Shown here: in pieces, positions 56,247 through 64,000 of the stretch
How the letters are laid out: the number at the start of each line of letters is the position of its first letter
Position numbering within the stretch: position 1 is the stretch's first letter
DNA from: Shimia isoporae
GTDB taxonomy: Bacteria; Pseudomonadota; Alphaproteobacteria; Rhodobacterales; Rhodobacteraceae
Assembly (NCBI RefSeq): GCF_004346865.1
Contig: NZ_SMGR01000001.1
Coordinates: forward strand, 1,550,001-1,614,000
Reading direction: 5' to 3'
DNA length: 64,000 nucleotides
Notes under the pieces: generated by a model
Databases searched by the model: none
What the model saw: only the letters and a program-made list of their open reading frames with translations
Told to the model about the DNA's origin: nothing
Translations under genes and position numbers: made by a program

Positions 56247-56579
56247 CCTTGGGATCAGGTATGCAGGTTAGCAATACGTGTCACCATTGCCCCCAAACTT
56301 CACGCAGTTGGCTTTATCTGCAGCACTTTCTGCAAAGCAGTCATTGGCGTCGGATTGCAGCGAACGTCCGCATTCCGCCCTTTTCGGCGACGTCCGCTCC
56401 CGGCCCAGAGCAAACGTTCGTTCTGCTTGGGACTTTAAACAACTCGGAACGGACAGGGGGAGACTTCCCTCAGAGCGCAACGCATCATCCTCGATAACTC
56501 AAGGGCCTCGCTTCGCGCGACATTCCCAGTTGAATCGACCTATCTTATCACGCTTGACCAGGCAACGCATGAGTTTGCC
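56247..56579. other. Intergenic stretch with repeat copy 2
   Basis: About 330 bases between the patatin gene and the HlyD gene, with no supported gene. It contains the second copy of the 32-base repeat (56375-56406) and looks like decayed sequence. Confidence 0.5.
56375..56406 (+). repeat. 32-bp repeat, copy 2
   Basis: Matches 43895-43926 at 31 of 32 positions in the same orientation. The two copies bracket the TetR to patatin part of the cargo (12.5 kb). Confidence 0.8.
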
Positions 56580-57794
56580 TTAGTGCGCGCCTCCACCAAG
56601 CCCAATTCCAGCAGCCAATGCAATCCAAACTTTAATACGCAGCAGGACCGCCTTCAGTACCCCCAATGCCTCTATGCCGTGAGCCAGAACGCCTCCTTCC
56701 AATGCGCCGGTCACATGCGTCGTATAGGTCTGCACCATGCATCCGCTCCCCTGCATAAGCACGGCTTGGTGCTCCGGATGAACCAATTCAAGGTGAACAA
56801 CAATATCGCCGCGCATGGCCCGCTCTCCCGGTTCGATCAAACGCCCGGATGGAGTCATTTGTCCCGTCGACACCACAGATTGGATTCGCGCGACCCGCGC
56901 TGGCAAAACAGTATTTCGCATTGAAATGTTGAAACTGCTGTCGCATGCGACCTCCGCAGCCATTCCTTCATGCAAAATGCTTTTTGTCACTTGCGAGAAA
57001 CCTGCCGAAACGAAAGGAGGTTCATCTTCAGGTCGATCGGGAATAATGACCATCGATGGGTTCAATGCCAATTGAGAAGCCCGCGCACCCACGTGGAGGG
57101 TCAGTTGCTCAACTATCCCATTCGACGCTGCAAAAACTTGCGTTTTGTTTAAGTCGACTTTTGCTTGAACCAGAATTGCCTCTGCGCTTTCCAACCGAGC
57201 CGGAAGAATGGACGCGACCTGAAGCTTTGCTGCGTCCAATCTGCGTTGCGCAGCGTCAACTTCCGCCAAACGTAGTTCACGGGTATTTTGTGCTCGCTCA
57301 AGCTCGCTTTGTTGAAAGGCCGCAGACCCTCGTTGTCTTAATCCTTCTTGATCCTCCAAAGTCAGCTCAATCTGCTCCAACTGTGACTGCGCTCCTGCCA
57401 GTGCCGCCTCAGCAGTCTGTATATCGACTTTACCTGCGGCGATTGCTGCCTGTGCTTCCACGATTTTGCGCTCGGCAACAAGAACAGCCGCTTTCTCAGC
57501 GCCGTCGTCTACAGTGAAAAGCAGGTCACCTTTCTGAACTCGGTCACCGGCCGAAACCGCCACCGAAGTAACGGTCCCGCTATTCTCGGCAACGACTGGG
57601 ATCGTTCTAAAGGCGACAATGCCAGTATAGGATTTAGGGTAGTAATAGAAGACTGTGAAGAAAACCGCCAAAGCCAAAACCAGCCACAAAAACAGCGCCC
57701 AATGAACTGTATAGAGCGTTACCGGTATTCCGCGCCACCTCAGATAAACGACACGCAAAATGAACGGGAAGGAAGTGAGGACAAGCTCAATCAT
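56580..57794 (-). CDS. HlyD-family membrane-fusion protein
   Basis: 404 residues. An N-terminal helix (about 28-50) anchors it in the inner membrane. A biotinyl-lipoyl half (S-G-T-V-T-S-V-A-V-S-A-G-D), a long coiled coil (about 100-205) and the second lipoyl half (A-S-N-G-I-V-E-Q-L) follow, and a C-terminal hydrophobic segment (about 385-402) is unusual for HlyD. Partnered with the small membrane protein upstream by an ATGA overlap, it resembles the YiaV/YibH arrangement of enteric bacteria. Export substrate unknown. Confidence 0.85.
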   Translation of the reverse strand: MIELVLTSFPFILRVVYLRWRGIPVTLYTVHWALFLWLVLALAVFFTVFYYYPKSYTGIVAFRTIPVVAENSGTVTSVAVSAGDRVQKGDLLFTVDDGAEKAAVLVAERKIVEAQAAIAAGKVDIQTAEAALAGAQSQLEQIELTLEDQEGLRQRGSAAFQQSELERAQNTRELRLAEVDAAQRRLDAAKLQVASILPARLESAEAILVQAKVDLNKTQVFAASNGIVEQLTLHVGARASQLALNPSMVIIPDRPEDEPPFVSAGFSQVTKSILHEGMAAEVACDSSFNISMRNTVLPARVARIQSVVSTGQMTPSGRLIEPGERAMRGDIVVHLELVHPEHQAVLMQGSGCMVQTYTTHVTGALEGGVLAHGIEALGVLKAVLLRIKVWIALAAGIGLGGGAH

Positions 57795-58123
57795 TTGCCT
57801 TGCTCCTCATGATGCGGGTCCCACCAAAGCATGAAGTCGCGAGCCAGAGCCGCGAGAATTAATGCAATCGGCAGCAGCACGCTAAAGTGCGACAGAGGAG
57901 GAAAAATTTCGTAGGCCAGCGCAACGGTCAACATGGTTGGAATCGTTGTTCTCAGCGGGGTATCGATTGCGCGGTGCTCTGCATATCGGTCAAAGCGCGC
58001 GTACATATGAATGACCGCGTAGACCAGCAGGAAGAAGAACACCAATCCAACCATAGCAAAAACGTCTGTTTCACCTGGTGCCGTCCACCATGCGGGCGCG
58101 CCACCGTGATTACCCTCAGCCAT
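57791..58123 (-). CDS. Small inner-membrane protein partnered with HlyD
   Basis: 110 residues with three hydrophobic segments (about 22-43, 61-76, 80-97) and His/Asp-rich ends (W-W-D-P-H-H-E-E at the C-terminus). I do not recognise the family. Size and gene order recall the small DUF3302 partner of YiaV/YibH-type adaptors, though the sequence itself does not clearly match. Coupled to the HlyD gene by ATGA. Confidence 0.7.
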   Translation of the reverse strand: MAEGNHGGAPAWWTAPGETDVFAMVGLVFFFLLVYAVIHMYARFDRYAEHRAIDTPLRTTIPTMLTVALAYEIFPPLSHFSVLLPIALILAALARDFMLWWDPHHEEQGK

Positions 58124-58211
58124 TTGTCAAACCCTCCCAAAAACCTGTTTGCACATCGGCGCAGGTAAAAAATCCGCGCCGATGCCAACTAAAAACAAGC
58201 GTACTCGGTAA

Positions 58212-59711
58212 TCATTCAATCAATTCGAAGTCGCCGGGTCGCCAACTCTTATCGAACCAAGGCTCCAGCGGCCCATAGAGACGCATCATGACATTGAAAC
58301 TCTTACCAGGCATAGTCTGCGCCCAGTTGTTTTCCCAACCTTCAGGCGCTTCAGGTCCGACGTAGATGGTATAGCTTCCATCGTTGTTGGCTTTGATGCC
58401 TTCACGATTGGAATCGATGCCTCCAGATTTTTGGTCTGTCTCAAGAATGGAACGTGTCTGACCGCTGTAGAGCATAAACGACCAGAAGTTTTTCGCGGGC
58501 ACTGGCGCGGGCAAGGTAACTTTGTAGGTTTTAGAACCATCAAGGTACTCGCCATTCACGTCTCGTGCCGTCATGGCATAAACCGAGCCCGAGCCCACCG
58601 GCGGCGACGTCATGGCTGGCGTTATGCCGGTGGCCATGTAAAAGAAGTAGGTACGGTCGTCGAGAATGCGGGCGCTGTTCTCTAGGAACTGATAGCTCTG
58701 GCGCTGGAATGGCGAATTCCATTGACGGTCTTCGTAAAAGAAGACACCCGGATCACGGCTTGCATAAGTGATGGCACGGGCGGTTGCATTTGCGATTGCT
58801 GCAGCTTCTTTCATAATGCCTTGCATGCGGGCGTCCGGTTCAAACGGCTGTCCCTTCTTGAGGCCAATTGAAGCAAAAGTACCCAAGATTTCGGGCGCGA
58901 AGGCATCTTCGGGATTGTTTTCGAGTGCGACGTGTATCTCTTCGAAAAAGTCCTCATTGTTGGCGTGTACTGTGTTGTATTGAACACCCGAAACATTGAT
59001 GAATGTCTCATTGGGCGGGTTGGCAGCATCGGCCAGCGGATATACATTTAAACCAGCTTTGATTTCTGAGACTGGCCCTTCGGTACTTCCATCGGCGTTG
59101 GGAGATCGGCGCAACAGGAGCCAGTGCTCGTAGGTTTTTGTACGAAGCTCAAAATACCCATCCGGCACCGGAGTTTCGTCATCGTTGTGCAGAAGTAGAT
59201 ACTTGCCACCTTTGCCTTTGTCGGCTCCAAGCACGCCAATGTCCGCCACGTAGTCAAAAGCGGCATCATCCAAAAGACCAAGCAAACCAGCGGGCACATC
59301 AATGACGACAGGCCCATCCGAGATATCCACGTTTGAGCCGATATAGATGGTTGTTGTGTTCGGTGTCAGCCAAATGGAACGTGCATCCATGAGCGTCTCG
59401 GTGATCACCACATCATTTGGCTTTGCCCCGACGTTCTCGTACCCTTGGAACATACCTCTCAGTGAGGCAATTTTCATTCCGTCCAAAAAGGCGGTAGTGG
59501 CCCTCATTAGGTCGAGGTTATCGAAGACCTTCTCGACCGTATCAGCGCTCGGCATGCCATCGAAAAACTCCAATGTGCCGAGGGTCTCGGTTTCAACGGA
59601 GTCCGGCGTCAGCACATTTTGTGGAACGTCTGCTGCAAATTCCTGGGACTGAACAGCAGTTGCCACAGCCAAGGCCATTGCACTGCAGGTCAGAAATTGA
59701 CTTAAGTTCAT
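58212..59711 (-). CDS. DUF1254/DUF1214 exported protein, copy B
   Basis: 499 residues with a signal peptide (about 1-22, ending V-Q-S-Q). The N-terminal DUF1254 domain (about 60-200) and C-terminal DUF1214 domain (about 360-480) carry the typical W-L-T-P-N-T-T-T-I-Y and K-N-F-W-S-F-M-L-Y-S-G-Q-T-R blocks. Proteins of this kind are periplasmic and of unknown biochemical function. The ATG at 59711 follows GGAGG. It lies 17 bases after copy A, with which it shares architecture, so an old tandem duplication is likely. Confidence 0.87.
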   Translation of the reverse strand: MNLSQFLTCSAMALAVATAVQSQEFAADVPQNVLTPDSVETETLGTLEFFDGMPSADTVEKVFDNLDLMRATTAFLDGMKIASLRGMFQGYENVGAKPNDVVITETLMDARSIWLTPNTTTIYIGSNVDISDGPVVIDVPAGLLGLLDDAAFDYVADIGVLGADKGKGGKYLLLHNDDETPVPDGYFELRTKTYEHWLLLRRSPNADGSTEGPVSEIKAGLNVYPLADAANPPNETFINVSGVQYNTVHANNEDFFEEIHVALENNPEDAFAPEILGTFASIGLKKGQPFEPDARMQGIMKEAAAIANATARAITYASRDPGVFFYEDRQWNSPFQRQSYQFLENSARILDDRTYFFYMATGITPAMTSPPVGSGSVYAMTARDVNGEYLDGSKTYKVTLPAPVPAKNFWSFMLYSGQTRSILETDQKSGGIDSNREGIKANNDGSYTIYVGPEAPEGWENNWAQTMPGKSFNVMMRLYGPLEPWFDKSWRPGDFELIE

Positions 59712-59728
59712 GGTTTCCTCCAAATACT

Positions 59729-61216
59729 TCATTTCAATTTTTCAAGATCACCAAGCTGCCACCCGCTTTGCAGCCATCCTTCCTCAGGGCCGTACAGGCG
59801 GAAGAGAAGGAAGTAGCTTTCGGTGGTCGGAATCCAGTTGGCTTCCATACCTTCGGGGGCAAACGGACCGAAATAGATATCGTAAGACCCATCCTCGTTG
59901 GCCTTCATGGTTTCAGCGTCACGGGACGACAGACCTACGCGGTCAACGTCACGAATGAAGCTCTTGGTCTCCATCGAATAGACAATGACAGACCAGAAAT
60001 CCTTGGCTGGAGTATCTGCCGGAACATTCAGTTTGTAGGTGGCATTGTGGTCATACATCTCGCCATCGCTGTCGCGCAGACCAGTTAGGTAGAAAGTGCC
60101 TCCGCCCAACAGTTTGGGAAGGTAAGTGATCCAGAAATAGCTGCCGCCTGCGCGGTCATCGACCAGAATTTCTGTGTCTGTTTCATAGGGAAATCCTGCT
60201 TCTGCTTGGCCTTCGGCAAAGTCCCAAACCAGCCATTGGCTCTTGAGGCTACCATCTTCATTCGCCCACAAAGGCACAGTCGCAAGACCTGGCTCAACGA
60301 AGTAACGTTGCATCGCGGCATATGCCAAAACCAACCCTTCGTTCATCGCCGCAATTTGGCGTTCCGTTGGTTCGAAAGGCTTGCCCTTTTCGATGCCCAA
60401 ATCCTTCAGGAAATTGACCATGATTTTATCTTGTGGGCGGATAGGGTTGTTTTGAACATAATCGTTCAGGTCCTGAAAGTACGTCTCGTTGTAATATGGC
60501 AGCGAGTCATACGGTACATCAGAAGCCTCATGATAGGTGTTGGCCGGAGGGTTGTCCGCCTCTGATAGATAGTAAACTTTGATTGTCTGCGCGTATTCGG
60601 CCGCATCCGCATCCGTAGCGCCATTGTAAAGACGGGGGCGGAACGAGAAACCGTACTCATAGGTGTCTGTTTCAAAGGGCATATATCCGGCAGCGGCCAT
60701 GTCTTCCATGGACATTTCGCCTTCATAGCCCGGTGGGATCATGACGTATTTCCCGCCTTTTCCCTCGTCAAATCCGGATGGGCCAACATCCGCAATCGGT
60801 TGATCCCAAGCATTCACAATGGTGCCAAAGTAACTCACACTCTCCGTTGCGGCAGGAACCTCGATCACCAAAGGCCCCGGTTCCGAAGTCATTGATGCCC
60901 AAGCATAAGCGGTCACATCGTTGGCCGTGAGAAACCCGTGTTTTGAATCGAATGGTTTGTTCAGATACACAATGTCGTTGTAGTCACCACCAAGGTCGCG
61001 CCGAATTCCTTTCAAGAAATCCACCATCCCGGCGGCTGGCATGCCCCAGATGGCGGCCTGCGTAGCGCGCTGGACCATTATCTGATACTCGATGTCTTCC
61101 ACCTCAGCTGATCGCGCCAGAATGTCCCCTGTATCATTGAAAGTCTGGCTGAACGCCAATTGAGCGGGTATCGCAAGCGCGACGGCCAATCCCAAGCAAG
61201 GTAATGAAGCCTTCAT
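59729..61216 (-). CDS. DUF1254/DUF1214 exported protein, copy A
   Basis: 495 residues with a signal peptide (about 1-22). The same two-domain layout as copy B: DUF1254 near 50-180 and DUF1214 near 350-470 with K-D-F-W-S-V-I-V-Y-S-M-E-T. The paralogues are clearly diverged, which suggests distinct ligands or a heteromer. It is the first gene of the operon A, B, small membrane protein, HlyD, and is divergent from the AraC regulator 103 bases away. Confidence 0.87.
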   Translation of the reverse strand: MKASLPCLGLAVALAIPAQLAFSQTFNDTGDILARSAEVEDIEYQIMVQRATQAAIWGMPAAGMVDFLKGIRRDLGGDYNDIVYLNKPFDSKHGFLTANDVTAYAWASMTSEPGPLVIEVPAATESVSYFGTIVNAWDQPIADVGPSGFDEGKGGKYVMIPPGYEGEMSMEDMAAAGYMPFETDTYEYGFSFRPRLYNGATDADAAEYAQTIKVYYLSEADNPPANTYHEASDVPYDSLPYYNETYFQDLNDYVQNNPIRPQDKIMVNFLKDLGIEKGKPFEPTERQIAAMNEGLVLAYAAMQRYFVEPGLATVPLWANEDGSLKSQWLVWDFAEGQAEAGFPYETDTEILVDDRAGGSYFWITYLPKLLGGGTFYLTGLRDSDGEMYDHNATYKLNVPADTPAKDFWSVIVYSMETKSFIRDVDRVGLSSRDAETMKANEDGSYDIYFGPFAPEGMEANWIPTTESYFLLFRLYGPEEGWLQSGWQLGDLEKLK

Positions 61217-61261
61217 TGATCTGTCCCTACAAAAATAGATGGAATCGAAAAAAGATTAACG

Positions 61262-61316
61262 GTTTCCGTCCGTTGCGACGTATCATTTTACGACAGTTGA
61301 AAATTTTGACGGAAAC
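61262..61316. promoter_or_regulatory. 9-bp inverted repeat in the AraC/DUF1254 divergent promoter
   Basis: GTTTCCGTC at 61262-61270 and its exact complement GACGGAAAC at 61308-61316, centres 46 bases apart, frame the gap just before the AraC start. Widely spaced half-sites suit looping or paired binding by an AraC-type regulator. Confidence 0.5.
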
Positions 61317-61319
61317 GTG

Positions 61320-62318
61320 ATGCCGCTGCCTCCCTTGATCTCTGCCAAGGCACTCGGAGCAATGCCCGAATTCACACTCGAGCATGTGGGGGAAAAAGCA
61401 CTTAACCGGGCATTGAAAACAGCGGGTCTGCCTTACGGTCTTTTGGAAGCTCGTGAAGGATTCATACCAAAATATGCGCTCGCAGAATTTATCGACCAGG
61501 TCAGCGTCGAGTTGGGTGAACGTCACATCGGATTAATGTGGGCACCCGCCCTGACCATCGCAGACTACGGAGCTTGGGGAGGTTACGTACTCAATGCACC
61601 AACCTTGGGTGCCGCGTTAGAGCGCGCCAGACAGGTTATGCCCTACCACTCGTCAGTGGATCGAACTCACTTTAGAGCACAAGGCGACCTAATTGGGTAT
61701 GAATATAGCTTTGGACTGAAAGGCCACCGTGCATATTCGAACGTAGCATTTTCCGCATTGGGCTCTGTTCTGAGTATATTTAAAACTTTTCTGGGCTCTA
61801 ATTGGAAACCGGAACGCATTGAGTGCGATCTTCCTCGGACAAACCAGCATGAGCAAGTAGAAGCGGTGTTTGGATGCCCCATTGTCTGGAACGCCAGGCG
61901 TTTGGAAATTTGGTTTCGCAAATCTGTTCTGACGACCACTTTGAAGCCGCTACATGTCGTCCCAGTCACTCTACAAGACATACAAAGAGAACGCTGTTTG
62001 GCGGGCGGAGAAACATTTTCGAACGTAGTGAATTCGGTCCTAATGCAGCAGGTGTCCGGCGAGGGAATAGATCTGGACAACGCAGCTCGAATGTTGGGTA
62101 TTGGGCCGCGTTCGCTTCAGCGAAAACTACATACCGAAGGAACAAGTTTCCGAACGCTCTCCAACCAGGTGAAAGCAAATCGAGCTACGGAACTACTCCA
62201 AGAAGGAAGCCTTTCTGTCAAACAGGTTGCGGCTGAACTCGGGTATGAAACCCCGCAGAACTTTAGCCGCGCATTCCGCAAGGTGACAGGAATGCCGCCG
62301 TCTTCTCTGGCTGAATAG
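61320..62318 (+). CDS. AraC-family transcriptional regulator
   Basis: 332 residues from the ATG at 61320 (a GTG one codon upstream is possible). The N-terminal part (about 15-200) is the Arabinose_bd-type domain of OruR/ArgR-like regulators, and the C-terminal double HTH (about 230-330) has R-S-L-Q-R-K-L and the family signature L-G-Y-E-T-P-Q-N-F-S-R-A-F-R-K-V-T-G-M-P-P-S. Divergent from the DUF1254 operon, which it probably activates on sensing a small hydrophobic or amino-acid-like ligand. Confidence 0.88.
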   Translation: MPLPPLISAKALGAMPEFTLEHVGEKALNRALKTAGLPYGLLEAREGFIPKYALAEFIDQVSVELGERHIGLMWAPALTIADYGAWGGYVLNAPTLGAALERARQVMPYHSSVDRTHFRAQGDLIGYEYSFGLKGHRAYSNVAFSALGSVLSIFKTFLGSNWKPERIECDLPRTNQHEQVEAVFGCPIVWNARRLEIWFRKSVLTTTLKPLHVVPVTLQDIQRERCLAGGETFSNVVNSVLMQQVSGEGIDLDNAARMLGIGPRSLQRKLHTEGTSFRTLSNQVKANRATELLQEGSLSVKQVAAELGYETPQNFSRAFRKVTGMPPSSLAE

Positions 62319-62508
62319 GATTTAAAAAGCATCGGTTTCGCATAGATTTTGGCTTGAAAAAAGGGCGGCATATTTTCGCCTAAAGGTCCCTCAGGTTCTC
62401 CTTTACCAGCCTCATAGCTTTTTGGCAGTTGCGTGTTTTGTCGGAGAACATTGAGTGCAGTCGAGGCGAATAACCGCTTCCCACCCACATCGAAAGTGAG
62501 CAATACTA

Positions 62509-62988
62509 GTGCTGGGCGATGCAGGACGGGCCAATCGCTTCTTTGCCAGCTTCACGTCAGACGGGCGCTTCATGGCGGTGGTGGGCTTTGCGACCCGCTG
62601 GCGTCGCCACAACAGCGACGACGGGACGGTGCTGTGGTGACGAGGCTGTACAACACTCGCAGCCCACGTACACGCCGCCACATGGACAGCAGGACAGGCG
62701 CTGAAGGACCTGAAAACTGAAAGACTTTCCAAGGGCATCGCCTACTCCGACCCGCTCGCAGGTGAACGCGGTGTCGTTTACAGCGCAGCGGGTCTCAAAC
62801 AGGACGGTGAACCGCATGGGCGCTTCCGCGTTCAACTACCAAAGGTCAAATGGCACGAACACCACCTCTGCCACTCAGACCGATGGCTGAGACATGGCGG
62901 ACGCAAATGGTCGGCGGACCAAGCACGGTCGAAGGGCTACCGCGTCGAACAGGTGCCGCAGCGAAAACTCTGGACCAAATCACTCTGA
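62509..62988 (+). pseudogene. Mom-like DNA-modification protein, interrupted by a stop codon
   Basis: A 160-codon frame from GTG 62509 to TGA 62986-62988 with one in-frame TGA at 62638-62640. Both parts look coded: V-V-G-F-A-T-R-W-R-R-H before the stop and, after it, A-Y-S-D-P-L-A-G-E-R-G-V-V-Y-S-A-A-G-L with a C-terminal R-K-L-W-T-K-S-L. The second pattern resembles Mom-type GNAT-like phage proteins that modify adenine (S/Y-x-D-P-x-x-G-H-x-G-x-x-Y-x-A). The assignment is by eye. It is probably a remnant of the phage side of the element. Confidence 0.5.
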
Positions 62989-63165
62989 ACGCGGGGAGAT
63001 TATTTGTGCCAAAAAGCACCGAATGCGGGCACAAATCTCTAAACAGCGGAAAATCAAAAAACCTGAGCGCCTCCAAAACGCCACAGCGCGGACTGCCCAC
63101 CCCGTCCTGACGGAACTGCCCGTTCTCAGCCCTTCCACCGAACACGATGGGCAGGTCCAACAACC

Positions 63166-63200
63166 AAAAAAGCCTCTAACCGTTTGAGGTCAGAGGCTTT
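63166..63200 (-). terminator. Terminator next to tRNA-Asn, supplied by the element
   Basis: On the minus strand a 12-bp stem (one G-T pair) with a six-base loop is followed by six T residues, directly after the tRNA-Asn 3' end. It differs in sequence from the original terminator at 35217-35250 but has the same design, so the element carries its own replacement. Confidence 0.8.
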
Positions 63201-63250
63201 TTATGGCTCCGGCGGTAGGGATCGAACCTACGACCAATTGATTAACAGTC
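63195..63250. repeat. attR: 56-bp tRNA-Asn 3' part
   Basis: Identical to 35245-35300; the right boundary of the element. The repeat runs from the terminator edge through the tRNA 3' end to the anticodon loop. Confidence 0.93.
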
Positions 63251-63278
63251 AACTGCTCTACCGCTGAGCTACGCCGGA
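63204..63278 (-). tRNA. tRNA-Asn(GTT)
   Basis: Complete tRNA on the minus strand: acceptor TCCGGCG paired with CGCCGGA, discriminator G and encoded CCA, D-arm GCTC-AGCGGTAGAGC, anticodon loop CTGTTAA with GTT, and T-loop TTCGATC. Its 3' half is the attachment site used by the integrated element, and insertion has left the gene whole. Confidence 0.95.
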
Positions 63279-63390
63279 ACATTACCACTCAGAGCCGCTG
63301 TGTCTCTGAGGATGTCGCGGTGTATAGCCACGCCATTCAGAGACGTCCAGAGCCTTTTTTCAAGTTTTTGACATTTCGGCAAAAAAACTT

Positions 63391-64000
63391 TCAAAGGCGC
63401 TCAAAAACCGCCTCAGCGCGCAATTCCCCAATAGGTGAAACCATGTTTTTACCAACCAAATCAACGAGGTGTGCGAATACATTGCGGGTCGCAGCCGGCA
63501 AAAGCGCCGACGGTGTTTCCGTGTAAATACACCGCGCCAGCCCCTCGGCTGTGTTTGATCCGGCTGCGAGGGCGTCAAGAATCTCGGCCTCCCGCCCAGA
63601 CCTGTGGGATACAAGCCAATCCAGACGTTCGTGGGGCGCTTCGATCGGCGCTCCATGTCCTGCGTGAAACACCCGCCAAGGCCGCGCATGAAGTTTGGCA
63701 CAACTGTTCATAAAATCGGTCAAATCCCCATCCGGTGGCGAAACCAGCGAACTGGCCCACCCCATAACGTGGTCTCCGACAAAGCACGCATCTCCCCACG
63801 CCAACGCGATATGGTTACCGAAGTGACCGGGGGTGTGAATCACTTCAAGCGACCAGTCATCACCCGAAATCACGTCGCCTTCAGCAACGATCACATCCGG
63901 AACAAACGATCCGTCAACTCCTTCGCCTCCGCCTGCCAAGCCACGATCAGCAAGCTCGGCCATGACCGCGCTGCGCCCTGCATCCGGCCCGCCGAAAGCC
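63391..64000 (-). CDS. Metallo-beta-lactamase-fold hydrolase (5' part outside window)
   Basis: About 203 residues visible; the frame stays open to the right edge of the window, so the N-terminus with the main H-x-H-x-D-H metal motif is missing. Visible are T-P-G-H-F-G-N-H-I-A-L, G-D-H-V-M-G-W (metal ligands) and H-A-G-H-G, then a C-terminal winged-helix-like tail (I-L-D-A-L-A-A-G ... V-F-A-H-L-V-D-L-V) as in LACTB2-type proteins. It is chromosomal sequence flanking tRNA-Asn, outside the element. Confidence 0.87.
   Translation of the reverse strand, partial: AFGGPDAGRSAVMAELADRGLAGGGEGVDGSFVPDVIVAEGDVISGDDWSLEVIHTPGHFGNHIALAWGDACFVGDHVMGWASSLVSPPDGDLTDFMNSCAKLHARPWRVFHAGHGAPIEAPHERLDWLVSHRSGREAEILDALAAGSNTAEGLARCIYTETPSALLPAATRNVFAHLVDLVGKNMVSPIGELRAEAVFERL

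Noticed and set aside
62412-62738. 108-codon minus-strand frame near the right end of the element
   Set aside because: The plus strand here reads as a broken Mom-like protein; the minus-strand translation has no recognisable features.

Overview
The window reads as chromosome of a marine alphaproteobacterium of the Roseobacter group (Rhodobacteraceae). Signs are a DMSP demethylase gene (dmdA) next to an acryloyl-CoA reductase gene (acuI), a trgA-trgB-cysK tellurite-resistance cluster, a Na+-pumping Nqr complex, a permuted two-piece tmRNA gene and an SspB of the alphaproteobacterial type. Dense gene packing with many ATGA and TGATG start/stop overlaps fits this group. All identifications are by reading the sequence; no database search was run.

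Region 1 (1-5876, + strand): nqrABCDEF, closed by a strong terminator. Region 2 (5894-9251, mostly - strand): envelope proteins (MORN repeats, a peptidoglycan-binding-like protein, an outer-membrane barrel), a CPBP membrane protease and tRNA-Ser(GGA). Region 3 (9340-19133, - strand): a compact run cfa-like, trgA, trgB, cysK, MscS-like channel, alaX; upstream of it lie a photolyase and a class V aminotransferase. Region 4 (19335-25609): a secreted orphan, a HIT protein, then acuI, dmdA, DinB, DUF1326 and DUF2182 genes in one - strand array, with a divergent GntR/FadR regulator whose promoter holds two TGTC-N-GACA palindromes. Region 5 (25895-35031): tmRNA (tag ANDNRAPVAVAA), a SnoaL-like protein, chrA, sspB, a LysR/SRPBCC divergent pair, fumC, small genes, sufE, a lipoprotein and a fused biotinyl/carboxyltransferase protein.

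Region 6 (35245-63250) is an integrated element of about 28 kb. A 56-bp direct repeat, the 3' part of tRNA-Asn(GTT), lies at both ends; the whole tRNA gene is at the right end and a tyrosine integrase gene at the left. The left 8 kb is phage- or plasmid-like: a nuclease-fold protein, integrase, a ten-gene chain joined by overlapping stop and start codons (primase, RecA-like helicase, adenine methyltransferase, ProQ/FinO-like protein, micro-ORFs) and a terminase-small-subunit-like protein. A Mom-like pseudogene lies near the right end. Between them is an 18-kb cargo: TetR with a Rieske oxygenase, a second small recombinase, SLC13 and MFS transporters, an RND efflux pair, a patatin-like lipase, and an operon of two DUF1254 proteins, a small membrane protein and an HlyD-type adaptor facing an AraC regulator. 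No phage structural genes or conjugation genes are seen. The cargo looks like a detoxification and export set that took the place of phage late genes.

The window ends inside a metallo-beta-lactamase-fold gene (63391-64000, - strand).
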